A stretch of DNA of 64,000 nucleotides. Source: Paraphaeosphaeria minitans (Eukaryota; Ascomycota; Dothideomycetes; Pleosporales; Didymosphaeriaceae). The stretch lies in assembly GCA_015832175.1 (NCBI GenBank), contig WJXW01000017.1, forward strand, positions 930,001 to 994,000, in the 5' to 3' direction. Each line of letters opens with the position of its first letter. Within the stretch, counting starts at the first letter, position 1. Below the pieces are notes generated by a model. The model was not told the origin of the DNA and made no database searches. It saw nothing but the letters and a program-made list of their open reading frames with translations. Below, piece by piece: positions 32,222 to 42,802 of this stretch. A program made the position numbers and the translations under genes.

Positions 32222-33519
32222 TTTTGTTCGGCCGAGGCAGCATAATAGACATACAAGATGTCAACAATAAAGCCACTAGATAAGCCGCACAGTCAGAATG
32301 AATGCAGTCAGTCAGGCCCCACTCGCGTATAACTTGCGCTTTCTTCGTCTTTAGTAGTGTCCGCTGGAAAAGTGGCCTGGTCGAAACAAGTTTATCGCAA
32401 CATCCAAGAACATCTTCCAGATGGCTGAAGCCCAGCTTAAGGCATTTCTGTTCCGATAGTGAGCTTCTTGAACCATCCCGGTATTCCCATGATCCTCATA
32501 TAGACGTGCATTGGTTGATCGAAATGAGTGCCCCAAATACCGTATAGGGGATGACAACAGTCTTGACGGACCAAACTGGACCCTTACAGATTTGGTCAGG
32601 AAGATTAGCAGAAGGAAGAGAAGTGAGGATAATATTGTGAGGAACACAGCGATGCTGTATGCCCACTCACCCTAGTAGTATGCCTACACGGCCAGAGTCT
32701 ACCAGGTAATCCTTAAAGGTATCAAATTATAATTGAACACGTTGTGGTGACGCATAGTCCGGCAGTCTGGGCAACTTATGTGTCAGTGCAGATGCAAAGA
32801 GTGCTTTCCGAGAAGCAGTTTGATGTTGTAATTGGATTTTGTAGAAAGAAAGGCTAAGATATCAGTTAGCTTATAGATGTATCAGTTGAAAGATACCACG
32901 TACTTCACATCCAGGCGGCGGAGTCAGCTGTGACTGGACAGTAACGATAAACCCAACGAGTTAGAGAAGAACGTATCAAGACCACCTCTTGCAATTGTGT
33001 TTTTGATGCGAACTGAATCTCAATCTGGGCTGCCAGGTCGAGCCATTACCATTGCCTATGTAGTACGTACTACACGTATTTCTGCAGGGGAGTTCCTATG
33101 CTGTAAATGGAAAGGCATGTTAGGTACATCGCAAAGTGGGACATAGGTATCTAGTCGATTAGGCGCCCTATTTCCTGGGAACTTCCGCACGACTGCAGAC
33201 ATAGAAAGTCGCCAAATTTCACCACTTTGGGGTCTGAGATCGGCCATCACTATCCCGGATGCCAGCTGGCGGCGGTGCTTCTTCGGGGATCTCTACAAGA
33301 ACCGTCTTGGCCGCATTGGCACTCGTCAGGAACGAAGCGAGAATGTTTAACCTCCTGGGATCGTATTATTTCCTATCATGTACAGTGATTCGCGCCATTG
33401 CACAAATTCAATCCGTGCACTACCTTCTTCCCTCCACAGCTTTCTCGAAGCGTCCACTCCTTTCGTGATACCAGGGGGTGTTTCCCCTACCTTGTCGACG
33501 TTGTGCTTTTCAGCCCTAG
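32222..33519. other. Gene-poor, degraded-looking sequence
   Basis: No supported gene. A 98-codon minus-strand frame (32647-32351) starts with a hydrophobic stretch (FLTILSSLLFLLLIFLT) but has no recognisable continuation. The stretch lies between the MITE-like element and a lipase pseudogene and may be relic DNA. Confidence 0.4.
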
Positions 33520-34465
33520 CAATGATTTACCTCGTATTCGGCACCGGCCCCTGTTCCGCGAACACCAGGATCGCTAGGTCCGACAGACGGACTCAGTAAA
33601 GTTATTGATGGCTTTTTAGACAAGATCTACCTAGGACGAAATTAAAGAGTTAACCACCGCAGTGCTTGCACTTTGTTAGCAGCTAGATAATGTTGTTCCT
33701 ACTACCACGCCCACTTTGATTGAGGACGTGACCACGATCCTCAAAGGTAATGTCGGGAGGACCTTACTGCTTTCGTCGAGCGTGTTGTATATCCATCTCA
33801 GAATAGTCTTGGCCCGGACAGTTTGGAGGGCGTTTCCGACCAGTATTCTGCCAGTTTGAACAACGAAAACAATGTCAACGAACGCGAGCCGTCGAAGAAG
33901 ATCCAACAGTAGCGCTGGTGACGATAATGCGCCTTATTCCATTGGCGAAGACACCCTCAGAGCTGCCCTTATTTGCTACGCAGCAAACTTTTCCAAACTG
34001 CTCACAAAGGAGGAGGATGCTTATCCCTTGTGGCTGAACACACCCGGGCGGCTTTTGGAAAGCGTGTTCCTGGAACTCCATCAGTGCAACTTTATTTCCG
34101 ACCATCATGTCTAAAATACACACACAGTGGCTGACATCGATTTTCATGACTTGGTCGCTTGCGCCATCAACTACATCGCGGACATGACTTCTCAAAACGT
34201 CAGCGTCATTGCGCTGTCTCAAGGAAACCTTGACACCCAGTGTACTCCCACGTACTGGCCTTGCATGCGCAACGTCGTCAGCGAATATATCGATATATCG
34301 ACTGACCCACCAATCTATCGTCCTAGATTTTCTTCGCCCTAAGCTTACAGAGCGTCTCGTCGGCTGTGCTCCTGCTGTTATCCAGCAGTAGCACAACGCA
34401 AAATCCATTGAGCCGTTCCGAGCAGTGGGCGGAGCTTCTGCGTGATACCCACGATGAGTGTATAT
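33520..34465 (+). pseudogene. CalB-type (Candida antarctica lipase B-like) secreted lipase, multiply broken
   Basis: Fragments of one protein appear in order but in shifting frames: APAPVPRTPGSLGPTDGLS and VIDGFLDKIYL (from ~33529), ELTTAVLAL, a TAG in frame at about 33677, then VPTTTPTLIEDVTTILKG. Next come DSLEGVSDQYSASLNNENNVNE, LRAALICYAANFSKLL, DAYPLWLNTPGRLLESVFLELH, ADIDFHDLVACAINYIA, and the nucleophile region NVSVIALSQGNLDTQ. CAPAVIQQ and AVGGASA close the series near 34462. These match the order of CalB-like lipases common in ascomycetes. At least four frameshifts or stops prevent translation. The surviving ALSQGN retains the nucleophile serine. Confidence 0.8.
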
Positions 34466-34958
34466 AAAGGCAGGGACGACGTGGTATTGCTTCCCATCAA
34501 TCTATGCTCGTACGAGGCTCGTGTGTCCATCATAATGCCTAGAAGGTGACAATAAGACCAACGAACGGAGCACAGAGGGGAGTGAGTACGAAGCAAAAGT
34601 GACATCACTCCCAGCGTTATTAGTATAACCATTGCATATGCGTTAGATCCAAGGGCTATGGCGTACATTCTTACCCCCAGATACTGTCAGGACAAAACGT
34701 ATACGGCAGAAATATCATAAATTTCACCACCTCTACGGATCTTAGGCACCAACCCCGCGATATGTGCTGAGACCTCTCCACTTTCACCAGACCTGCACCG
34801 GTCCATACGCTGTCCATATAAACCCGCGAAGCGTCGCCCAGCTCCAAGCCAACTCACCCAGGTCGCCACCGCTACACCCACGGGACAAGACTCGAAAACG
34901 AGCCCCTACCGATAACGAAATCGGGTGCAGACAGACAGTGCCAAGCCTGCACATCAAG
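34466..34958. other. Intergenic region
   Basis: Spacer between the lipase pseudogene and the zinc-finger/Myb gene; no feature recognised. Confidence 0.4.
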
Positions 34959-35786
34959 ATGTTTGAACGTGACCAAATCTCACGTCGGCCACAGGGTAAG
35001 ATTGCGTCTACCGTGACGATTTGCAACATCACTAAAACCAACGCAGAGAAGGGCGAGAAGAACGCGGCGATCCCAGACGGTCAAGATCACAACAAAAACA
35101 CCTCCCAGAACACCCTCGTAGCAAACACGGACACACCGAACACCACTCTACCCAGAAACGCCACAGACGCCGAGTACTTTGAAGCCAGCCTGCAGTACCT
35201 CGAGAGCATTGCACCTGACTCAACTGTGCTGCGAGCCGCAAAACGCACAGTGCCATCCTCCCTCCCCTCCCAGCCGAACCATCCCGCCGAGTACGAAGAT
35301 GCGGCAGGGCTAGAAACCGGTCCGCATGGAGCAAACGACGTACATTCGCAGGAAACCGCAGATATATTCACCGCAGACCCCGCAACCCAGGATGCCTTCA
35401 TCTGCCAGGTCTGCCAGACGACCCTCCGCGGCCGCAGCAACAAGTCGAACCACGCAAAGACGCAAACGCATCAGCGGCGTCTGGCGGAGCATTTAGGTCG
35501 ACCCGTGCCGGTACCTGCGGCGGGGTCGAAGGTGGCGAAGCACAAGAAGAGGCGGGAGTGGACGGTCGAGGAAGACGAGAGCATTCTCCGGGCGTGGTTC
35601 GAGATGAAGAAGGATGGGGAGATTGTGGATATGTTTCCTGATAGGAGTCGTAGCGCTGTTACGAAGAGGCGGATGGCGCACACCAGTCCGCGGCTTGCGG
35701 CGAGCGGTCGGTGGGAGCTGTCGGGGTTGTATCATCGCATTGCCGCGGAGTATGACAATCCGCAGCGGGGGAAGTTTGCTGCGTAG
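34959..35786 (+). CDS. C2H2-like zinc finger plus Myb/SANT-like DNA-binding protein
   Basis: Translation from the ATG at 34959. A 51-nt intron (34996-35046: GTAAGA donor, CACTAA branch, CGCAG acceptor) is probable; it is a multiple of three, so both spliced (258 residues) and unspliced (275) forms stay open. The N-terminal half is disordered and Asn/Thr-rich. A finger C-x2-C-x12-H-x5-H (ICQVC to TQTHQRR) is followed by basic KHKKRR and a Myb/SANT-like helix set: REWTVEEDESILRAWFEMKKDGEIVDMFPDRS, of which WTVEED...W are the conserved core residues. It should be nuclear. No homologue is recognised; target genes unknown. Confidence 0.65.
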   Translation: MFERDQISRRPQGKIASTVTICNITKTNAEKGEKNAAIPDGQDHNKNTSQNTLVANTDTPNTTLPRNATDAEYFEASLQYLESIAPDSTVLRAAKRTVPSSLPSQPNHPAEYEDAAGLETGPHGANDVHSQETADIFTADPATQDAFICQVCQTTLRGRSNKSNHAKTQTHQRRLAEHLGRPVPVPAAGSKVAKHKKRREWTVEEDESILRAWFEMKKDGEIVDMFPDRSRSAVTKRRMAHTSPRLAASGRWELSGLYHRIAAEYDNPQRGKFAA

Positions 35787-36661
35787 ATTGTGGGAAGCGG
35801 GGGTATGCGCTCTGTGTCGGGTGCTTGTTGGGTAGACGCTTGGGATATGCACGGTTTAGTTATTCGTCATTACGGTAGCCTAGTCTGCTTCTCGAAGGCG
35901 AGGCTCAGCTCTCATGTGGTTACCTACTTCACGAGCGCGAAGTTCCTAATATTGAGTACTTCCTCCTCCGTTCATACTTCCATGCCAACCCACCGACGTC
36001 TGACGCAAGTGGTTGCCATGGTAAGTTGCGACGTGAGCGGCTTTAAGCTCGTGCTCTCCCTCACCACGCAGACACTGACCCTGATGCGAAGATCCCAGCT
36101 GAGTCAGCCTAGCATACCTATCTTCTTACACACTCTGTCGGTACGATGCTCGTGGGGAGATGGAGTGATATTCTTGGAGTGTGCGCATGCAAGTATATGG
36201 ACATGGGAACGGGACACTGAACCGAAGAGGGTGGGTGCGTAGGTGTAGAAGAAAGCAAAGTAAACTTGATACCGAAAAATCGTCACAACCAAGCCTGGAT
36301 CCGCCGAACAAAGCGAGTTTGATTGCCTAATTCTCTGGCTCCAGGGAAGCATGTCCGCTGATGCACTATGCGGTGACGAGGTATCAAGAAGAAACGTCAT
36401 TCTCAATCTAGCTTAGAGCCATTGTTGCAGGTCAAACGTTGCAGGTCAAAACAGATGGTGTGATTGCTTCAGATCTTGATCGAAATCTAGATGTGTCTAC
36501 ACCTGTCGGATCGCTATCGGGGCAGCGTGACAGGTCCTCGTTTCTACAACGCCTCACAACACGAACCCTCTGCCTCCTGCACAACATGTTTGCTATATAC
36601 AGCGCCTATCCGAAGCCAGATAGGGGAGACATTCGCACCACACTACATCGTACAACTCGGT
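35787..36661. other. Intergenic region between convergent genes
   Basis: No gene supported; frames here are short and without domains. Confidence 0.45.
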
Positions 36662-38759
36662 TTACAGCTTTGCCTTTGGCGCCTCGAGCGTGGGCAGCAT
36701 CAGGTCCCGGATATCACCTGCCGCTTCGTTGAGGTAAAAGCTCATCTTGTCCTGTATGTTGTTAGTTTGCGTTTAGCTATGAAGTAAAGAGTAGACATAC
36801 CGAGCCCAGTCCCTTCGAGCACACGTTGAACTGTATGCTGTTCTCATTGATCATGTACGCGATGCCCCACCCGTCGTCGATAACCTGGCTCCACCCGTAC
36901 CCATTAAAGTACTCTGAGCTCAGCTGCGAGCTCGAGACGAACCACGTGCTGCTGTATCCGAAAGCGGGGTCCTTGTAAAGCGTGGGCAGCTCCTCGCCCT
37001 CTTTGAGGCATTTTTTCAGGCCGAACAGGTGGCGGTCCACACCGCGCCCGTCGGACGCGTCGCTGATGTACTTGACGTGCGCATTGAGCGCGTCTCGGAA
37101 GAGCTGCTGCGTGTGCTCGGCGGTGGCGTCGGGGTCAGCCATGGCGGCGCAGAAGGCGACGGACTCATCGGAGACGGTACGGCAGGTCTCGGTGCGGCCT
37201 TCCTGGAAGCGTCGGGTCGCGGCGGATTCGTAGGTCGGGCGGTTCTTGCCGTAGAACTTGTGGTATGCGAGCTGGATGATCATTTGTACGTAGGCGTCGG
37301 GGCTGCACTTGAATTTCTTGATCAGACCCTTGCCGTAGCCCTGGTATGCTTGGACGCGCAGTTCATGCGCGTTGATCTGCTTGTTGAAGTGGGCTCGTGC
37401 GGCGTCGATGTCCTGTTCGAGCTCAGGGGTGAGGGTGAAGCGGAGAGGGGTGGGGTTGGGCAGGTCGGAGCGGACTTCGGTGACATCGAAAGGAAGGGCG
37501 TTGGTGAAGATCTGCTGGTTGGCGAAGTCGTTGAGGCGGTGCGTGGGTGTGCCATCCATCATGGAGTGCTCGCCCATGAAGCCCGAGGTGCCGTTGTCGT
37601 TGACTATGAACTGGAGAGGCTTGTCAAACCAGCGGTTGGAGCCGTCACCGTGCCAGTATTGGTGTGCGCGCTCCTCCAGGGTTACAGGAGAGGCATCGTC
37701 CAGACAAACGACGAAGGACGCTGACTCGATGGCTTCGACAGAGGCGGCATTGACGTCGGAGGCGGCCTTCAGCTTAGGATAGACATCAGACCAGACGTCG
37801 CGGTTCTGGGAGGTAAGGAAGCCAACGGGTGCCGACTTGTCTGCCTTGTCGTAGATGCGCTGGAACTGCAGCTCGAGCTCGGCGGCGTTGAGCTGCTTGC
37901 CGTTGATCTCGTGGGGCACCTTCCAGAACTGGTTCTTCCGGACGACAATGATGTGCTGGTTGCCGTTGAAGTTGTGCTTGACGGTGTCGTCTGCGGGCTT
38001 CTTGGGCACGCGCGAGCAGTTGAACATGTACTTGTAGGAGCTCATGGCCATGGGCAGCTTCTTCATGTACTCTGGCTCCAGCGAGCCGCCGTCGACCATC
38101 TTCTTGAACTCGAGGACGGCGGTGGAGATGGCAGCGGCGCGCTTGGCGGGCTTTCTCCGCTTCTTGTCGTCACGGTGTGAGTAGAAGTAGCTGACGTATG
38201 GGACCACTGGGTCGCGGTAGGCCATGTATGCTGCGTCGTTCCACCACTCAGCAATCCAATTGCGGGTACTGGGATCCTCTCTGCGCGCAATCAAGCGCTT
38301 CTGGAGCGTCTCGCCAGCTCCCCCGGGCGCAATGAAGTCATTGACGGCCTTTGATGTCTCCTCATATTCCGACTTTGAGAGCAGCGGGTGCACCGACTTG
38401 AGGTATCGTTTTGCCGTCTCTTCGAGGGCGGGGACGGGCAGGCGCGGTAGAGAGTCCTCGAAGCGCAGCATGGCGCCTTTGCTGTGGTCTTCCTTGTAGC
38501 CTGCCATGTATCAGCCTGTGCTCGTCCACTTCGCCCTGACATGTGAATGTAGTTGAGCAAGGAGTAACCCACCAGCTGGCAACGACGACTGCTGCCGTCT
38601 CGCAGCAGGAGGAGCCATGGCAGAAATCTGTGCAGGGACATGGTCAGCTCCAGGTTCCTTGAGGCCGTGCATGCTGGGGTGTACCTTTGGGATGCGGGTG
38701 TTGACAAGCGGTCGGCGGAGGAGGGAGGCAGGTTGCGCCCGAGCTGCTGCGCGAAGCAT
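36662..38759 (-). CDS. CAT2: Carnitine O-acetyltransferase, dual mitochondrial/peroxisomal
   Basis: Four exons on the minus strand: 38759-38685, 38627-38573, 38500-36801 and 36751-36662, giving 639 residues, normal for the family. The enzyme moves acetyl groups between CoA and carnitine, linking peroxisomal and mitochondrial acetyl-CoA pools. The N terminus (MLRAAARAQPASLLRRPL) is an Arg-rich, acid-free mitochondrial presequence. The catalytic His lies in GFMGEHSMMDGTP (about residue 355). PLQFIVNDNGTSG and the C-terminal SSSQLSSEYFNGYGWSQVIDDGWGIAY (in two parts) are family signatures. The final exon ends in AKL, a PTS1 peroxisomal signal that exists only after the last intron is removed. 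An internal ATG in exon 2 (ISAM) could give a form without the presequence. Confidence 0.95.
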
Positions 38760-39457
38760 TTGAAAGGAAAGGAGGAGGCACCGAGGTTCGCAGACGCAGA
38801 GGCAGAGGCAGAATCACAGTGCTAATGCTTCGGCGCGTTGCTGGTTTTGAACTGGGACAGGGCAGCTACTGTGGCAGCTCTGGCACTGGGCGAGATGGAC
38901 CTCGGCAGATGCGGACTGCGACCCGCGCAGTCAAGTGACGTGCCCCCAAGAAGGTGGAAGTCTGCCGCTTGTCCGGCTCCATCGAGAGCCTCTCACCGGC
39001 CGACTGCAGCTAGATACCAAGCATACACAGTCAACGGAGCAATCTTGGATCACGTCTACTGGAAGAATGCCCAAGTCTCTCCGCACGTCGCTCCCCCAGC
39101 ACCTCTCGAGTCTCCACACATCCCACGACGCTACGGCACCTACTCGCACGCACGGACTGCGACGAATCGGGAGGTCCGAGGCATGGAAACCTGATGGAAG
39201 CCTCCGAGGAACCTCAGCTACGTGTACATGGCAATGTGAAAATATAATCTGGGAGAAAAGAGGGAGTATCTTGTGCTAGGTTACAATCAAAAATCTACAA
39301 CCGTGACCGCTCGTGCGCCACGCAGATCCGGATCCCAGCCCAGTCCGTTTCAGCACCATTTGCGGGATCCCCATAATACAAGCGCTGAAGGGAAACGCTC
39401 TACCCCCTAACGTCTCCACGTACTCATTACTGTTATACACGCGCGCGCGCGATGCGC
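38760..39457. other. Intergenic region
   Basis: Promoter of the carnitine acetyltransferase and 3' flank of malate dehydrogenase. A short CG-alternating run lies at about 39439-39451. No gene seen. Confidence 0.45.
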
Positions 39458-40776
39458 CTAAGGGTTCTCCTTGGCGAACTTGATGCCCTTGTTGATGTTG
39501 CCAGCGAGGTCCTTGAGGCACACGTCGAGGAGCTTCTGCTCGTGCTCGGTGATCTTGCCGACGGGGTGGATCTTCTCGACACCGTTGGGGCCGAGTTCGA
39601 CGTTGGAGGCGAAGTACTCGACGCCCTGGTCCTTGTAGAGGGGCGAGTCGACGAAGGTGGGCTCGATGACGTTCTTCTGGCCCTGCGCGGCCTTGAGGAG
39701 GGACTCGGCGAAGCGGGCACCAGCCATGGCCATGGAGAGGGTAGCAGAACCGGCTCCGTCCTTGGCCTGGACGACCTCGTCACCGCCGAACTGGACGCGG
39801 TTGACGTACTGGTCGAGCTGCTCGCCAGTGAGGTTGTAGCCGGACTGGGAGAGCAGGGGGACAATGGTGGCACCGGAGTGGCCGCCGACGACGGTGACGT
39901 TCTCGTTGGCAGGGTCGGTGCCCTTGACCTGGGAGATGAAGCGGGAGGCGCGGACCACGTCGAGGGTGGTGACACCGAAGAGGCGCTTGGGGTTGTAGAC
40001 GCCCTTGGACTTGAAGACCTCGGCGGTGATGGGGACGGTGGAGTTGACCTATTTGCAGTCAGCATTCCGTTTTTGCCATCCTCGTTCCTGCACATACCGG
40101 GTTGGAGATGATGAGGATGTTGGCCTCGGGGGCGTGGTCGGCGGCGGCCTTGGCGAGGTCGCGGACGATGGAGGCGTTGGTGTTGAACAGGTCTGGGCGG
40201 CGGTCAGTCGGGCAACATGGAGGAGACAGCTGTGAGTGTACCGTCACGGGTCATGCCGGGCTTGCGGGGAACGCCGGCGGGGATGAGGACGATTTCAGCG
40301 CCCTTGAGGGCCTCGGCGAGGCCAGAGGGAGTGGCATCGTATCCGCGGACCTTGGTTGTATCAGCATTGCGAGCATTGTGTCCTTCGCATGGTGCGCCAT
40401 ACCTCGCTCTTGGTGTTGATGTGGCCAATGTCGGCAGCGACACCTGCGCGATGCTGTTAGCTTCCAATTGGCGACTGATATGACGGGCGCGGTCGTACCG
40501 GGAGCAAGACGGATGTCGTAGAGGGCGAGCTGGCTAACCCTGGGGTTGAGCTTGAGGAGGAGCGACAGCGGCTGGCCAATGCCACCGGCAGCACCGAGGA
40601 CGGTGACCTTGGACGACTGCACGCAAAGAGTCAGCATACGGCGTGCAATTGAGGGTCCAAAGCTGATGCCGCATCGCGAGCAAAAGCAATGCCTCTCGAG
40701 CGCATCGTACCTGGCGGGCAGACGCCGCGAAGCCGCGTCGCTGGACCTGAGCAAATATCTGCCTGGCGGAGAACAT
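39458..40776 (-). CDS. MDH1: Malate dehydrogenase, mitochondrial
   Basis: Six exons on the minus strand: 40776-40711, 40616-40499, 40443-40403, 40350-40242, 40192-40098 and 40048-39458, giving 339 residues. Exon 1 is a presequence ([22 protein letters not shown]) rich in Arg and free of acids. The NAD loop is [11 protein letters not shown]. Substrate-binding arginines lie in [13 protein letters not shown] and in the VVRASRF region. The catalytic His is in [14 protein letters not shown]. No PTS1 is present at the C terminus (KFAKENP), so this is the mitochondrial rather than the peroxisomal isozyme. It interconverts malate and oxaloacetate in the TCA cycle. All six junctions keep phase and the enzyme looks intact. 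Confidence 0.96.
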
Positions 40777-41663
40777 GGCGAATGTGATTGGAGATGGAAG
40801 ATTATGTGGAGTGGGTGTGGAAGTTGGAAGGTTCGACGACGGTTGGATTCGTAGCTGGAGAGTTTTCCTCCGTCACCTTTGCCAAGGCTGTCAATGCTCC
40901 TGGTCTCCACTCACCCGATACAGCCGAGCATCTTCCCTCCGCCCCAGACATCCTCCTGTATGGTGATCTCGATGCATAGCAGCATAGCAGCACTACACTA
41001 TGGCCAACAAAAGGTTGACCGCCCAGCAACAGCGACATGCAGCCGCTTCCACACAGTTCAAAAGGCCTTCCACGTCCCTTGCAGCCTTCAACTCCCCTCG
41101 ATGAGGGCGCATTGATGGACTGGATCATTAATTGGGCAGATGGGGGCAGACAGTGCGTGGTAGGGATCTCTATACACGTAGACTCCCTTCACTGCGGGTC
41201 GTGGTAGACTTGCATTCGTTGAGGGTAGGAGTATTCATCATCATCGTCGTCATCACGTGGGAGTCGGCTCGATGTATTCACTGAGCACCTACTACACAAC
41301 CATCGCACCCTTCGCGAGACCCCAGTCCATTTGACAAGCTAACTCTGCGGCCTGGCCCGCAGCTTGATGTAGGCCGGGAACTGGATTTCCTTGCAGGTCT
41401 CGTCTACGCGAATCGCGCCCAGGACTGTTCACTGTGCCCACAGCCACGGGGTCAAGATGCCATTCTGTACCACGTGGTGCATTCCAGACTCCCATAGCGA
41501 CTCATACCTCCACGAGAATACATAAGAGCACGATATGTAACGGATACACCCCACATCGACATCTCTCTGCCCGCTTGTGCGGAGATTCCACGCCGCATAC
41601 CCACTTTCTGCTACCACTCATCTTTTGGCCGTTTTCAATCTCTCTACATTTCCACAGCTCATC
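40777..41663. other. Intergenic region, divergent promoters
   Basis: Between malate dehydrogenase (minus) and the chitin-binding gene (plus). Only short structureless frames. Confidence 0.45.
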
Positions 41664-42191
41664 ATGCACCTCGCTCTAGTATTTATCGTCTCCTTAAGCC
41701 TATCCCATGCCCTATCCACCTCAGAAAGTGGCGACTGTGGTTCCGCAGTGGGCCTTCACTGTTCCGGTTCGTCGTTCGGCCCGTGTTGTTCCCAGCATGG
41801 ATACTGGTCTGCCTCACATACCCTGCAAACAACCAGATTACTGACCGTTGAAAGCGGTTCATCGAGTGTCTACTGCGGCTTCGGCTGCCAAGCAGACTTC
41901 GGCTCCTGCAGCACGTCCCCGTTCCTCGAGCAAGAGATAAGCCCTGACGGCACCTGCGGCGGCACCAACAACTTCACGTGTGCGGGCTCGGGGTATGGGG
42001 AGTGCTGCTCGCAGCACGGGTATTGTGGGAACACAACTGAATACTGCGAGAATAGGTGTCGGGGTGATGGCTGTCATCAGTGCGCGCCTGTAGGGTACCC
42101 GTGCACGATGGATAATTCGACGCAGTGCTGTACGCAGTGCTGTTATTTTGCGACGGGGGATGTGATGGATGGTCAGTGTTGTGATATGTAG
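41664..42191 (+). CDS. Secreted Cys-rich protein with two hevein-type chitin-binding domains
   Basis: Two exons (41664-41806, 41855-42191), 159 residues. A signal peptide covers about residues 1-17 (HLALVFIVSLSLSHALS). The intron, with a GTCTGC donor and a CTGAC branch, lies inside the first chitin-binding module; splicing restores its missing half (CCSQHGYC joined to GSSSVYCGFGC). The second module is CCSQHGYCGNTTEYC. A separate C-terminal Cys-rich segment follows (CAPVGYPCTMDNSTQCC, CTQCC, CC near the end) that is not a hevein module and resembles a small knottin-like fold. A secreted chitin-binding protein is likely. Unlike the protein at 20990-21952 it lacks Thr/Pro linkers. Confidence 0.85.
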   Translation: MHLALVFIVSLSLSHALSTSESGDCGSAVGLHCSGSSFGPCCSQHGYWSASHTLQTTRLLTVESGSSSVYCGFGCQADFGSCSTSPFLEQEISPDGTCGGTNNFTCAGSGYGECCSQHGYCGNTTEYCENRCRGDGCHQCAPVGYPCTMDNSTQCCTQCCYFATGDVMDGQCCDM

Positions 42192-42802
42192 ACTGAGCCC
42201 GGCCGAGAAAATGAAACGGCCAGAATTTGCAAGCGCCAATTCCACGGCTGTTATCGCAGCTGTGCTGTAGCTTTCTGTATACGCCTTTTCAAACTTTTTT
42301 TTTTTGCAAGGCATTAGTCACCCGACGCATAGTTTGCGATATCCAAAGAGCTGGACAGTCCTTTTCGCCTTTTGGTGCTATGGTACTGTGGCCGGCGCAT
42401 TGATCGTTTCATTGACGCTGAGCTCGATCAACAATTCCAGGCATTGCAATAAGATGCCAAAGCCGAGACAGCTAGGTGTTCGGAGGGCTAGATCTATCAG
42501 TTCTTTATTTCAAGTATTTCCATCAAAAAGAGCGGAAGGCACCATATTCAAGCAATAAACAAAGAGTTGCGAAGTATTGCGTCTGCACAAACCCACGTTT
42601 GCCGGCCGTGATCCGACCGATTGTGGATTCGCTCGAGACATTTGATGAGAACGATTTGAAGAGCTGTAGTTCGTTTCTCTAGCTGGCAGAGTATGTAGGA
42701 TGTACTTAACTCATGTGTAGCCATGACGTATGTTTATCCGGGCAGCCGGGCTGTTGACGTGCTTTTTGGTAGCAGTGCGAAAAGTGTAGCCAAATTCTCT
42801 CC
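42192..42802. other. Intergenic region between convergent genes
   Basis: Contains a run of nine or ten T near 42295-42304 and short frames without domains. Confidence 0.4.

Noticed and set aside
37029..37724. 231-codon frame opposite carnitine acetyltransferase
   Set aside because: Antisense shadow of a conserved exon, Gly/Val/Leu-rich, no independent support.
39433..40111. Long frames antisense to and overlapping malate dehydrogenase (about 220 codons on each strand)
   Set aside because: They mirror a GC-rich, strongly codon-biased exon; the peptides are low-complexity Ser/Arg or Val/Gly repeats, typical shadow frames.
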